Source of the DNA: Polytrichum commune
Taxonomy: Eukaryota > Streptophyta > Polytrichopsida > Polytrichales > Polytrichaceae
Length of the DNA stretch: 64,000 nucleotides
Reading direction: 5' to 3'
NCBI GenBank assembly: GCA_950295325.1
Contig: OX485804.1
Span: forward strand, 25,296,001 to 25,360,000
How positions within the stretch are numbered: the first letter of the stretch is position 1; each line of letters opens with the position of its first letter. The notes beneath the pieces are model-generated. The model was not told the origin of the DNA and ran no database searches. It saw nothing but the letters and a program-made list of their open reading frames with translations. Position numbers and translations under genes: made by a program. Shown piece after piece: positions 1 to 11,500 of this stretch.

Positions 1-2
1 AG

Positions 3-2208
3 AGTACGAAATCAAGAAGAATTGTCACAGCTACTAGTAGTTTAGCTGAGACTCAACCCGTTAAGGAGCAAAAGATTTTGCATTGTTGGGGTTGTGGAGA
101 AGCTAGTCATTCGAAGAATGATCCCAATTGTCCTAAGAAGAAGAAAACTCAGCCTTTGGAAAAATTAAAACAAAAGATGGAACCAGTAAAGACAGGGGAC
201 AATTCTAAGAAGAGACAATTGAAATGTAACCATTGTGGTGGCACTAATCACGATGTGGATCATTGTTTCCAACTTCATCATGAGATGCGGCCTGCCAGTT
301 ATGTCACTGGAAAGTCTCCAAGGGAGCATAGTCTTGAGGCTAAGGTGGCAGAGCTTGAGCAAAAGCTCAAATCTTCTACATCTTTTGCTCAAATTTCTGA
401 GCCGTATGCGGGTGGTGGCACCTCGGGGTCGGACATGTATATGTTTGGGGCATCTGGAGAGGTGGTGGCTGCGGCTTCTACGCGATCACAAACATTGGCA
501 AATGCGGTGGCTTTTACAAGTGGTGGTAGCAACAAGGTGTCACATCTTCGCCATGCCGGACCAGCGGATCAAGTTGGTCAAGCACGTTTACCTCTCTCAT
601 TTGGATTGGTAGACACCACTGTTGTTGGGGCTAAAAACCCTGTACCTTTGAGAGATGGGGATTCCATTTCGAAGGTTGTTACGTAGGCATTGGCATATAA
701 AATTCTCCATATACCAAAATTCTCGGGTTCGGAGTTGATGGCTCTGGATTTCAAGCCTGCTGGAGTTTTCCATTTAGCTGGCAAAATGTTAGAAGGTAAG
801 GCGAATATGCCATCCCTTCAAGTATCCCAAGCTGTTGTTGACGTACCTGTGGCTGAGGAGGTGGAGGACTTAGCCAATTTACGAGTGAGCCTTGCGGATG
901 CGGCGATCATTGCTTTTGGTAAGCACACTGATATTCCTCCATCAACAATTTCAGCAGTGGACACGTCCTTTTCGCATTATGCAGCGGGAGCGGCATATCT
1001 TGCAGATATTTCTGCAAGGCCTGCTCGCGAACGGCATAATTTGCAACCTGGAGTTGTACGGCTGATGAACGACAAATCTTTGTTTGTCGTTTCACACGCG
1101 GATATGCCTACTATTCGTGCTACACCACTGAGAGTTATGATGGATTCCGGTGCTCAACCGGTTATGATTGGCAAAGGACTTGCTGACAGTCTTGGATTGA
1201 CGCCAACAAACTTAGATTCTTGTCCGTTCACAATTGTGACTTCAGTAGGGGGCACTGAACGTGCAACAGGTTACACCAAGACACCTCTACGTTTGATTTT
1301 TAATGTGGGGGCAGGACCTACCTACATCCATTTGTCAATGAAGTGTGTTGTTACTAATGCTACCAACTATGATATACTTGTTGGTCAGCAAGCTCTTTAT
1401 CCACTTGGCTTTGGTTTGGATAATTGGACTGAAGAGGCATGGATTAGACCGGGATGGTCTTCTGGAGATGGCAGGAAGGTATTTATTCCTGTAGCATTTG
1501 CAGCTACTTCTATGACTATGGTTGCGGAGACAATGTTTGGTTGCAGCGGTTCAGTTGCGGATTTGCCTTATGCTCCAGTTTTGTTGGAGGAAACATTGGA
1601 CTACGCTTGTAATGCAGCAGAACAACAAATTTTTCCATCTTTACAAATTTCTGCTCGACATTTCAAGGATCCACCTCCACCATGGCATACTCCTAAGGAA
1701 TTATCCGACCATTGTCGACACATTGTAGCGGATTTGGGGCTTGGAGAGACACCTCCAACGTCATCCTCATTTTCTTTTGCTCAATCCATTTGTTGGCAAC
1801 CACCATCTGAAGGTATTGTCCTTGTAGAAATCTTTGGGGGCATTGGCACAGGTTTGGCGGCAGTGTTGGAGGCTAGGATTACAGTTAGGCGATATATTCA
1901 TGTGGATAATGGATATGCAGCCAACAGAGCCGTCCGACATCACATTCAACAATTGTTGTTGAGGTACCCCGCACAATTGTCAGCCACTACCATTCTTGGA
2001 TGTTGTGGTCAACTTCCTCAAGATGTCACTATGATTAGTGATGAGGATTTGAGAAGATTGGGCCACGTGAATTTAATTATTGCAGGATGGCCTTGTTAAG
2101 GCCATTCACGGGCAGGAACTGGCCAGGGTTTGGATGATCCTAGGTCTAGTTTGTTCGCGGATTTGATGCGATTGATACAATGGTGGTTTACCCACCAATC
2201 AACTCCGC
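3..2208 (+). pseudogene. gag C-terminus, protease and N-terminal half of C5-methyltransferase (copy A)
   Basis: The frame runs from base 3. Two zinc knuckles come first: CWGC...H...C near 81-130, with a six-residue last spacing, and a canonical CNHCGGTNHDVDHC near 229-270. A retropepsin site with DSG in the context MMDSGAQPVMIG follows near 1138-1170. Methyltransferase motif I reads IFGGIGTG near 1828-1851, followed by an acidic motif II (HVDNG) and motif IV GWPC near 2085-2096. Stops interrupt the frame at 684-686 (TAG) and 2097-2099 (TAA). Copy B has CAG and CAA at these places, so both are C-to-T transitions. The frame then continues to the insertion point at 2208. The motif order and the later AHR.R.FW signature point to a DNMT3-like enzyme, not the rearranged DRM type. 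Confidence 0.88.
2199..2208 (+). repeat. Left target-site duplication of the giant transposon (10 bp)
   Basis: TCAACTCCGC occurs here and again at 26715-26724, on either side of the 24.5-kb element. Removing the element and one copy restores the methyltransferase reading frame across the junction. A duplication of 9-11 bp is typical of Mutator-like elements. Confidence 0.93.
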
Positions 2209-2268
2209 GGACGAAGCTATTTTGCGAGTGGTGAGCGGTGAGCGGTAACTTCCGAGATATTTTGATTA
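2209..2268 (+). repeat. Left terminal inverted repeat of the giant transposon
   Basis: Starts GGACGAAGCTATTTTGCGAG and continues with tandem GAGCGGT units. It matches the reverse complement of the right end. The left copy has fewer GAGCGGT units, a gap of about 12 bp in the alignment. Similarity fades after about 60 bp. The tandem units could be transposase-binding sites, which is inference. Confidence 0.9.
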
Positions 2269-2664
2269 AAATGTTATTTTAAACAGTAAATTTATGGTAT
2301 TGTTGGACTAAATTTATTTTTAGTAAATTTTTTCTAAACTTAGTGAACATTGTGACCTATGACCGTGGACAATTAAGGGCTCTGATACAGGAAAAAATGT
2401 TATTGTATCAGTGAAAAATATGGTTTAGGATGTTAAATTGAACATTTGGAACTAATATCAGTAATAAATATGGGTTTGTCTCAAGTCAAACACGTATTGT
2501 TTCAGTATAATGAGAATTAGTGGTACTCTAAAAAGGTCACGCAACTTTGGAACAACGAAATACATGTGGTGCGTCAAATGTCTTGTAGTGGCCCTTTTAG
2601 TCTCACTACATCATGATTATAACAAATCTTACATACATATGTTACTTTAAAGAAACAAAAAACT
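2269..2664. other. Left subterminal non-coding region of the giant transposon
   Basis: About 400 AT-rich bases lie between the left inverted repeat and the stop codon of the transposase gene. No coding potential is visible. It probably holds the transposase 3' untranslated region. Confidence 0.6.
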
Positions 2665-5600
2665 CTAAGAGTCAAGGTACTTCAGCAAACCACCTTCCAA
2701 AACTCGCTTCACTTCATTGAAGCTAAAACTAGCTGCATGAATGAACGTGTCTGATTTTGAGTCCAAACCACAGACTACAGTAAACAAATAGTACAAATGC
2801 TTACAATTGGCCCATTGACCCCTTTTCCAATTGCTTTAGTCGCCATGTCCTTGAAGTTAGGACAAGTGCATGCTGGCAGCTGCGAAATCATCAAGTAGTA
2901 TTGCTGAACCTTTGGGGGCGTGCCGGAATCCAACGAGACGATGCATCCTAAGGCAAGGGCTGGAAGCATGCACAATTTGTGCACTTTGGCTTTCAGTGAT
3001 AGGGCTGAGGCACAATTATTGGCGTGTTTTGTTGACGGGGCCTTCTTGTTGCGCCTAATCAACTTCCCTGAACGCCGGGTGGGAAACTCATCCGGATATG
3101 CAAGAGTCGTGTAGCTTGCTAAGTCCAAAGGTAACGGGTGGTCCTGAAAATTTCTGGAAGGTGTCATCTCCTTCCGCTGGGGCAGTCTAAATCCTGCGTT
3201 TTCTAAAGAGAGGATCTCTTTGCAGGTTAAGTTGGTCCCCAACTTAACCGGCCATACCTCCGGAACGTTCGGGACTGAGACCACCCACCTCCTTTTTGTA
3301 CCCTTAACGCATCTCTCAATGTCGTCATTGCAGAAAAGAAGTCTTGAGGGTCCAATCTCTTCTTCCGATAGGTATCCATGAGGCCTGAGTAGGTAGGTGC
3401 AGCGGTGCTCTTCCCGTCTTGTACAATCCGAGCGACGCACTTCTTCTTGGTGATTGCTTGTAGAGCAAAGCAAGCCTTCGCAGATGTCTTAGGCAGCCGT
3501 GCAATGTGCCACTGGGCAGGGTTGCATAATGTCTCCTCAATCGCGGTGACGTGGTGCCGATCCACCCGCTGCGGAGCGTCGTGTGTTGGAAATTGCGGTT
3601 GGTTTTCATCTGCAGTTGTGGGAGAATCTGGAGTTGTCACAGGAGGTGGAGAATCGTTCAGTCGGGCAGATCTGGTTTGGACGCGTGGTCGGGATATACT
3701 GATCTTGTCTGGCTTGTGAGATTCACGTTCGTCACCGAAAGCAGTATCTGGTTTACGCTTCAGAGAAACAAATATCTCTTCCCCTTCGAGGTGGGGAATC
3801 CTGGTGCACCACTCGTCACCGCCAGGCATCTTCAAGATGGCCTCATGCAGCGGTTTCGAAATTCCTGTTTTTACGGCAGACCTCTGAGCACGCCTCAGCT
3901 TCAATTCCTCCTTCGACGGTCCAGTTCCAGGGTTCTCTCCCTTTAGGAATTGGGAATATGCTGAGCACTGCATGAAAGCACGCACGAAGTCATCGATTGT
4001 TGCCACATAAAGGTCGCTGCCCCGATCGCCAGATTGTTGCTTCCACTTGTTGTGGATAGATTTAGCAAGGTTACAGGATGGCATTTCCGCTAGTTCAGCT
4101 TCACTTAGATCCTGCAATGCCCATACAGTCCGAATTAGAATAATGGCGGAATCAATGTAGTTGAAGCATAAAGTGGAAACTATACAGGAAATATAGAGGG
4201 AAGCATAGACTTACCAACTCCATAAATCCACCCCATTGGCGGTAACGGAAATGCCAGAAGGCCAGCCAGAACTCCAGTCGAGGTAGACCTTGTTCAGTTG
4301 CTGCCCCGGATGACATCCACCATGCCTGAATTGCCAAATACTTTGTCTCGGCCTCCGCCATTGATTTTGCATTCTTGTATTGCTGGCATAGTATTTGATG
4401 CTGATGTTGCAGGTCTTGACGGATATCGGCCTTGGTATGTTTCTCCAAGGACTGTGTTCAATGGAAAAGACAAGTCCTCTCTCTATCCACCATCTTCTCA
4501 GACACATCTCCACTTCCGTATATGATTCGAACAGCATTCCAGTTGGCTTGGGCACTGTCGGCCATGAAACCTTTAAAATTGACTTTGTCCACTCTATGTT
4601 GAGCCATGAGAGCGTTCAGGTTCTTCCATACGACTGACTGGGCTGCAATATCTTCAGACTGCATGTCGCATACTGCGATGGTCATGACACGGCAATATGT
4701 GGAATCGTACACATGGCAAGCCATTGTCGTCCACGACCTGACACGTTTGACATGGTCAAACATTATCCAGGAGCTCTCCAAGTCACCACCGGGTTGCATT
4801 CGTTTGACAAGGTCGACTCCGCTGCCCGGTCCAACTTCAGACATCTTGAAGACAAAGACCTTGTCCATGTCCGCTCCTTGCCCTGGAAACCTATTATGTT
4901 GCACGAACCTCCAATTGCTAGCACCGCGTAACTTGGTAATACTGTCCATGACTCCAAAGCGACGCATAGTCCTGAACGTGGTGACTGCGTTACGAATGTT
5001 GGGCGAGGTGAGGTGCTTACACCGATATAAAATAACTTGCAGCTCGTCCAGCTCCAAGATCTTTTGTGGGTCACCTTCTTTAGCAAGGAGGAGTGGGCCC
5101 AGTACTTCCTTTGCAGTTTCAAGCACAATAGCGGAGTTAGTGGCTAATGGGGTGCGTTCGACTTGATCCCCAATCAAGGTGTTTGTCAAATCGATGAAGT
5201 CCCGATGATCACCTGACTTGACGGGATGGTCGTGAGATCCCAAGTGCACACAAGCCCTCGTCATGTGAGGTGTCGCGGTAACATAGTAGATCTTGGCAGT
5301 GCAGACAGCAACACAGGTGGGAGGGACGTTACATGATTTGCAAACAACGGTCGAACCAGTTGGAGGCTTGGAACCCACTTCAAACAATTTCTCAGATAAT
5401 CCTTCCCACTCTGTTTCATTCACTTTGGAAGTCCTATGGTCTCGCTGAAGATACTCACAGGCAGGATTGTCGCAACGGAGGTGGCCCAAACAAGAAGATG
5501 CACGAAACAAAAGCTTCAGATCATTTTGAATATTGGATGTAATTGTGCGAGTCCAAGCATGGCCATCGTACCTTCTATCCATTCCACGAAGCAGCTTGGC

Positions 5601-6321
5601 CTTTGTATTATGGCCATGGTCACCTAAAGGTGGAAACTCGAAGATAACATCCCCATCGTAACGACGAGGAAGGTAATCAACCTGCTGGAGTCTGATCGCA
5701 TCAAAGTTAATTCGAGATAACACACTTTTGGACCGCTTACGAGCTCCAAGGCGCATCAATGAATGAATGATACTGACAAGAGGACTTGCCACAACCTTGG
5801 CCTGACCAGGATTAGGAGACGGACTAACAGGAGGAGTTGTTTCCTTGCGAACTACTTGTGGAGACAACGAAGCTTGGACTCTGCTCGCTGATTTTAAGAA
5901 TTCAACATCGCCGTCGGAATCATCATTCAACTCATAAATTGTATTTAGACCAGGCTCAATTTTGACCTTAGACAGCACCGGTCTCTCAATGCTAACAGTG
6001 GAAGACTCCTTGGGTGTTAGAAGTTCAGTGGAACACTCAAACATAGACTCGGAGACTCCATATACATGATATTTTCCAGGCTTCAACAACCAGAACGTAC
6101 CGACGTCATTATCTACTCTAGTCTGACAAACTGCATGTGAAACTAGACCGGTATGATCGTCAAAAACTTCTTCTTCAACAAAGATAGTGACCTCACGATA
6201 TTGAAACCTCAAACTCAATGTTGCACAAGTGACTATAGTATGACCGTCTTCACCTAATGGAAAGAGGACCGGAACAGAATGAGGTTCAGCATGAAGCAGG
6301 GCCATAGTATACCACAGAACT
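2665..6321 (-). pseudogene. SWIM-type Mutator-like transposase (main exons)
   Basis: The gene reads leftward. One exon runs 6321 to 4215, bounded by a TTTTGTTCAG acceptor and a GTAAGT donor. A second runs 4111 to the TAG at 2665-2667, after a TTGCAG acceptor; phases match. In order it shows a proline/serine-rich leader, a Cys/His cluster (CLGHLRCDNPAC near 5500, then H.GSHDHP near 5230) resembling WRKY-GCM1-type transposon zinc fingers, a DDE-like core with MFDH near 4765 and FMADSAQANW near 4560, CxxxHW near 4465, and a C-terminal SWIM finger (CTCPNF near 2860, CKHLYYLF near 2795). Three lesions are seen: TGA for Trp at 4458-4460, a frameshift near 3293-3300 at an A5 run, and another near 2819-2826 that splits the SWIM finger. 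Orientation and position fit the element's own transposase. Confidence 0.8.
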
Positions 6322-6764
6322 CTGAACAAAACAAGTACTGTGAACATTGAAATGGCATGAATATATAAGAGGGAACAAATTACTGTGCAAACTGGTAATT
6401 TATGTACCAACAAGCAGAATTTCAGAAGATAATAGAGAGACATGGAGAGTAAGCTGAAAGACGGCTGAAAAACCATTTTTGGATGCAAGTCCCAGATAGG
6501 TAAGAAACCGATATCTATTTCAAACATAATATTCCAATATAAATAGAGCAAAAGAGGTGGACGTATCATATACACTCACAAGGTGTTATGTTTACCTGTT
6601 TTCAAATAGTAGAAACCAAGAACAGACATACATTCTAAACATTGTTGGTTATAATATATATTGGCAAATAAGGCCATAAGAATGACGGCCGCCACGAATA
6701 ATGTGGAGAGCATGATAGTAGCTCTGCAATAATAAATCCCAAACAATAGAATGCTACATTATGA

Positions 6765-7193
6765 TTAATGACAAAGACGCTTATGGGGCCCTTTGCCATT
6801 TTTGTCACCGTCATGTTTATGACAATGGTCAATCCCTAAACTATGAACTGCAGTGCATCCTGCGCAACCGAGTTTCTGTCGTTTGGGAAGTGGGAAACTC
6901 CTTAATACAGATCTAGAGTACGTGCCCGGTTTAATAACCCCTGCTCTAGAATATGCATGAATCTGTAAAGTAGACAAGTCCTCTATCAGTGTTGCAACAT
7001 CCGCTTGCAAGGATGGAGTCCGTGCATGTGGATTCTGAACCACAACCGCCGGAGTGACTGAGGAGTCAGGTGGGTTGTCAATCTTCATGTTGTTGACAAC
7101 TGCGAAACCATCGATGGACAACGTGGTGTGAACTTGAGATGTACTAGGAGAACCTAAAGGAGCAGGGCTTGGGAGACTTGAGTCAGTACCCAT
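6765..7193 (-). CDS. Candidate 5' exon of the transposase gene
   Basis: The frame opens with MGTDSSLPSP near 7193 and runs about 140 residues: a Ser/Pro-rich head, then a Cys/His-rich end (CAGC, then HCHKH) that could bind zinc. A TATA-like sequence (TATATAAT on the minus strand) lies about 50 bp upstream. It lies just upstream of the main transposase exons in the same orientation. I could not find a donor that joins it in phase to 6321, so it may be a separate small gene, or the first exon may use a site I missed. Confidence 0.4.
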   Translation of the reverse strand: MGTDSSLPSPAPLGSPSTSQVHTTLSIDGFAVVNNMKIDNPPDSSVTPAVVVQNPHARTPSLQADVATLIEDLSTLQIHAYSRAGVIKPGTYSRSVLRSFPLPKRQKLGCAGCTAVHSLGIDHCHKHDGDKNGKGPHKRLCH

Positions 7194-7633
7194 TGGAGAA
7201 GAATATGATGAGATGACATGAAGGAATGGGTACAAGCAATCAGGTATTATATACACCTAGGATAGACACCAATGCGCGAATATTTGATAACATGTTAGAT
7301 CAATTAATAGTCAATGTTTATTTATGTAAATGTTGGACACCCTGTTTCATGTAGGAAAAGAATGTACTACAATAATAGTCAATACTTTATCAACCACCAA
7401 ATATGTGACATGGCAGGATTCTATTATGTAGAATAGGTTTTAGTGCCGCCAATTGTAGTGTATTAATGCTGTGTGGATTAACAAAGGAATAAATCAAGGA
7501 AATGCAGATTAATTATCTAAATCCAATGTGAACACAATTATCCAAAATGTGAACATAATGATGGAGAATAGATGTTAATTATGACAGAGTTGACAATGAT
7601 ATATAAGATCTGTTTGCTTCAATATTATTAGAG
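7194..7633. promoter_or_regulatory. Divergent promoter region between transposase and cargo gene
   Basis: About 440 AT-rich bases separate the minus-strand start near 7193 from a plus-strand ATG at 7634. TATA-like sequences face both ways: TATATAAT near 7247 on the minus strand and TATATAAG near 7600 on the plus strand, about 30 bp before the ATG. This layout suggests shared control of transposase and cargo. No experimental evidence is available here. Confidence 0.5.
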
Positions 7634-7909
7634 ATGAACACTAGGTTGAGAGCGAGAGCAGATCGAGAGATTAGGAGGACTATTGAAAAACAGAGGCGTA
7701 TTGAGAGAAGGCAAAGGTTAGAATCAAGAGGGAGCTTAGGAACGCCGTACAACTTGCGGACAACAATGGGTAGACGAGGGGTTAATTCTTCTAGGGGCAC
7801 AGGTAGAGGTTCCAAAGGGGAAAAAACGTTTGATGTTTCAGAGGTAGCTCTAGTAGTATTATTTCCTGTATCGGAGGAAGACAACGAATTTGACAAAGGG
7901 GGCAGTGAG
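7634..7909 (+). CDS. Probable first exon of the cargo gene (basic N-terminus)
   Basis: An ATG about 30 bp after a TATATAAG box opens a 92-codon stretch. It begins MNTRLRARADREIRRTIEKQ, is strongly Arg-rich like a nuclear-localisation or DNA-binding tail, and ends acidic (SEEDNEFDKGGSE). A candidate donor (GAG|GTGATG) leaves phase 0, matching the phase-0 acceptor TTTTGCAG at 17464. The implied intron is about 9.5 kb and would contain the satellite and the solo LTR. Without those later expansions it would have been much shorter. The donor is weak, so the link is inferred. Confidence 0.42.
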
Positions 7910-8574
7910 GTGATGTTTATCTGCAATCATAATGAAATTTTTATATGTGCAATCATAATGTTAAGTTCTATCACGGATAGTTGGAACATATGAGACTCTC
8001 TAAATTCCCTTGTTGTGTGGGTAATGGTATCGGCTCCTTTATGTTGTGTTTTATGTTTGGTGGGGGATTGTGAATTGGGTTTGGTTTGGGTATCTGGAAC
8101 AGGGAATGACGCAGACACAGGTTCAACCTGAGGCAACCTCCAGTGCCTCAACATCAGATCAAAGTGAGGAGCAGGTTTGTAAAGATTGTAATCAATTGGT
8201 GACTTGAATGGTTTTGGGTTTAGGGTAAGGGGTCTTTCAAATGCTAACATTGTATAAGGCCAAATTCATAGCTAATGAGCACCGGACATATACACTTAAC
8301 AGATCCTTGGCGAATTCGATCAAGGCGCTGATAAAGGTGATCTTCGCGAAGCAAGAATCGACAATGAAGAACAACAATTCGGGGAAGAGGTACGTTGTCC
8401 CACACAAAAACACCATGAATTTTTTTTTTTTGCATAGTGTTCGGAGATCCAAGATTGTGAACTGAAATAAGGTAGACACCTATACCTGCCAAGGGAGACA
8501 TTTCTGGTGAGGGGGAGGGTTCACGGTTGAGGGTGAAGGTGAGGGTTTTGTGTCGTTCTTGGAGTTCTTGAAAT
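7910..8574. other. Non-coding stretch before the satellite, with one doubtful frame
   Basis: No recognisable gene. A 74-codon plus-strand frame at 8241-8465 ends beside a possible donor (AAGAG|GTACGT near 8390), but it has no acceptor or family resemblance. An A/T homopolymer lies near 8420-8432. Probably intron or spacer. Confidence 0.5.
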
Positions 8575-11500
8575 TTGATGTGAGGTCTAGATATGGACGT
8601 ATTAAGGTCAAACTAATGTGAGGTTAGATATGTGGGTTACAAGTGTTAGGTTTTCTAAGGTTAGTTAGCTATGTTGGGTATTAGGGTAATCTGATGTAAG
8701 CGTAGAAATTTTGAAATTCCATGGCCGAGTTTGAGTGTCTCGGTGCCGAGACACGATTTTTGGTATTCAAACTGTAAACCCTACAATGATATTTGATATG
8801 GAAATCTAGATTTATTTGGTATAAGGGTACTCTGATTTGACACCAAACATGTGTGTTTGAAGTGCAATCTAATGTTAGGTCTAGATATGCTAGTATTAAG
8901 GTCAAACTTATGTGAGGTTAGATATGTGGGTTACAAGTCCAATCTGATATGAGGTAAGTTTGGACTTGTGGGTATAAGGGTGATTAGATGTAAGCTTAGA
9001 AATTTTTGAAATTCCAGAGCCGAGTTTGAGTGTCTCGGTCCCGAGACACAATTTTTGGTATTCAAACTGTAAACCCTACAATGATATTTGATATGGAAAT
9101 CTAGATTTATTTGGTATAAGGGTACTCTGATTTGACACCAAACATGTGTGTTTGAAGTGCAATCTAATGTTAGGTCTAGATATGCTAGTATTAAGGTCAA
9201 ATTGATGTGAGGTTAGATATGTGGGTTACAAGTGCAATCTGATATGAGGTAAGTTTGGACTTGTGGGTATAAGGGTGATTTGATGTACGCTTAGAAATTT
9301 TTGAAATTGCAGGGCCGAGTTTGAGTGTCTCGCTCCCGAGACACAATTTTTGGTATTCAAACTGTAAACCCTATAATGATATTTGATATGGAAATCTAGA
9401 TTTATTTGGTATAAGGGTACTTTGATTGGACACCAAACATGTGTGTTTGAAGTGCAATCTAATGTGAGGTCTAGATATGCAAGTATTAAGGTCAAACTGA
9501 TGTGAGGTTAGGTATGTGGGTTACAAGTGCAATATGATATGAGGTAACTTTGGACTTGTGGGTATAAGGGTGATTTGATCTAAGCTTAGAAATTTTTGAA
9601 ATTCCAGGGCCGAGTTTGAGTGTCTCGGTCCCGAGACACAATTTTTGGTATTCAAACTGTAAACCCTACAATGATATTTGATATGGAAATCTAGATTTAT
9701 TTGGTATAAGGGTACTCTGATTTGACACCAAACATGTGTGTTTGAAGTGCAATCTAATGTTAGGTCTAGATATGCTAGTATTAAGGTCAAACAGATGTGA
9801 GGTTAGATATGTGGGTTACAAGTGCAATTTGATATGAGGTGAGTTTGGACTTGTGGGTATACGAGTAATGTGATTTAATTTTTGAAATTTTTGAAATTCC
9901 AGGACCGTGTTTGAGTGTCTCGGTGCCGAGACACAATTTTTCGTATTCAAACTGTAAACCCTACAATGATATTTGATATGGAAATCTAGATTTATTTGGT
10001 ATAAGGGTACTCTGATTTGACACCAAACATGTGTGTTTGAAGTGCAATCTAATGTTAGGTCTAGATATGCTAGTATTAAGGTCAAACTGATGTGAGGTTA
10101 GATATGTGGGTTACAAGTGCAATCTGATATGAGGTAAGTTTGGACTTGTGGGTATAAGGGTGATTTGATGTAAGCTTAGAAATTTTTGAAATTCCAGGGC
10201 CGAGTTTGAGTGTCTCGGTCCCGAGACACAATTTTTGGTATTCAAACTGTAAACCCTATAATGATATTTGATATGGAAATCTAGATTTATTTGGTATAAG
10301 GGTACTCTGATTTGACACCAAACATGTGTGTTTGAAGTGCAATCTGATGTGAGGTCTAGATATGCAAGTATTAAGGTCAAACTGATGTGAGGTTAGGTAT
10401 GTGGGTTACAAGTGCAATCTGATATGAGGTAAGTTTGGACTTGTGGGTATAAGGGTGATTTGATGTAAGGTTAGAAATTTTTGAAATTCCAGGGCCGAGT
10501 TTGAGTGTCTCGGTCCCGAGACACCATTTTTGGTATTCAAACTGTAAACCCTACAATGATATTTGATATGGAAATCTAGATTTATTTGGTATAAGGGTAC
10601 TTTGATTTGACACCAAACATGTGTGTTTGAAGTGCAATCTAATGTTAGGTCTAGATATGCTAGTATTAAGGTCAAACTGATGTGAGGTTAGATATGTGGG
10701 TTACAAGGTCAATCTGATATGAGGTTAGTTTGGACTTGTGGGTATAAGGGTGATTTGATGTAAGCTTAGAAATGTTTGAAAGTCCAGGGCCGAGTTTCAG
10801 TGTCTCGGTGCCGAGAAACAATTTTTGGTATTCAAACTGTAAACCCTATAATGATATTTGATATGGAAATCTAGATTTATTTGGTATAAGGGTACTCTGA
10901 TTTGACACCAAACATGTGTGTTTGAAGTGCAATGTAATGTTAGGTCTAGATATGCTAGTATTAAGGTCAAACTGATGTGAGGTTAGATATGTGGGTTACA
11001 AGTGCAATCTGATATGACGTGAGTTTGGACTTGTAGGTATAAGGGTGATTTGATGTAAGCTTAGAAATTTTTGAAATTCCAGGGCCGAGTTTGAGTGTCT
11101 CGGTCCCGAGACACAATGTTTGGTATTCAAACTGTAAACCCTACAATGATATTTGATATGGAAATCTAGATTTATTTGGTATAAGGGTACTCTGATTTGA
11201 CACCAAACATGTGTGTTTGAAGTGCAATCTGATGTGAGGTCTAGATATGCTAGTATTAAGGTCAAACTGATGTGAGGTTAGATATGTGGGTTACAAGTGC
11301 AATTTGATATGAGGTGAGTTTGGACTTGTGGGTATACGAGTAATGTGATTTAATTTTTGAAATTTTTGAAATTCCAGGACCGTGTTTGAGTGTCTCGGTG
11401 CCGAGATACAATGTTTGGTATTCAAACTGTAAACCCTACAATGATATTTGATATGGAAATCTAGATTTATTTGGTATAAGGGTACTCTGATTTGACACCA

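Noticed and set aside
8216..8232. Interstitial plant telomere repeat (GGTTTAGGG-like)
   Set aside because: Only one partial unit, not tandem.
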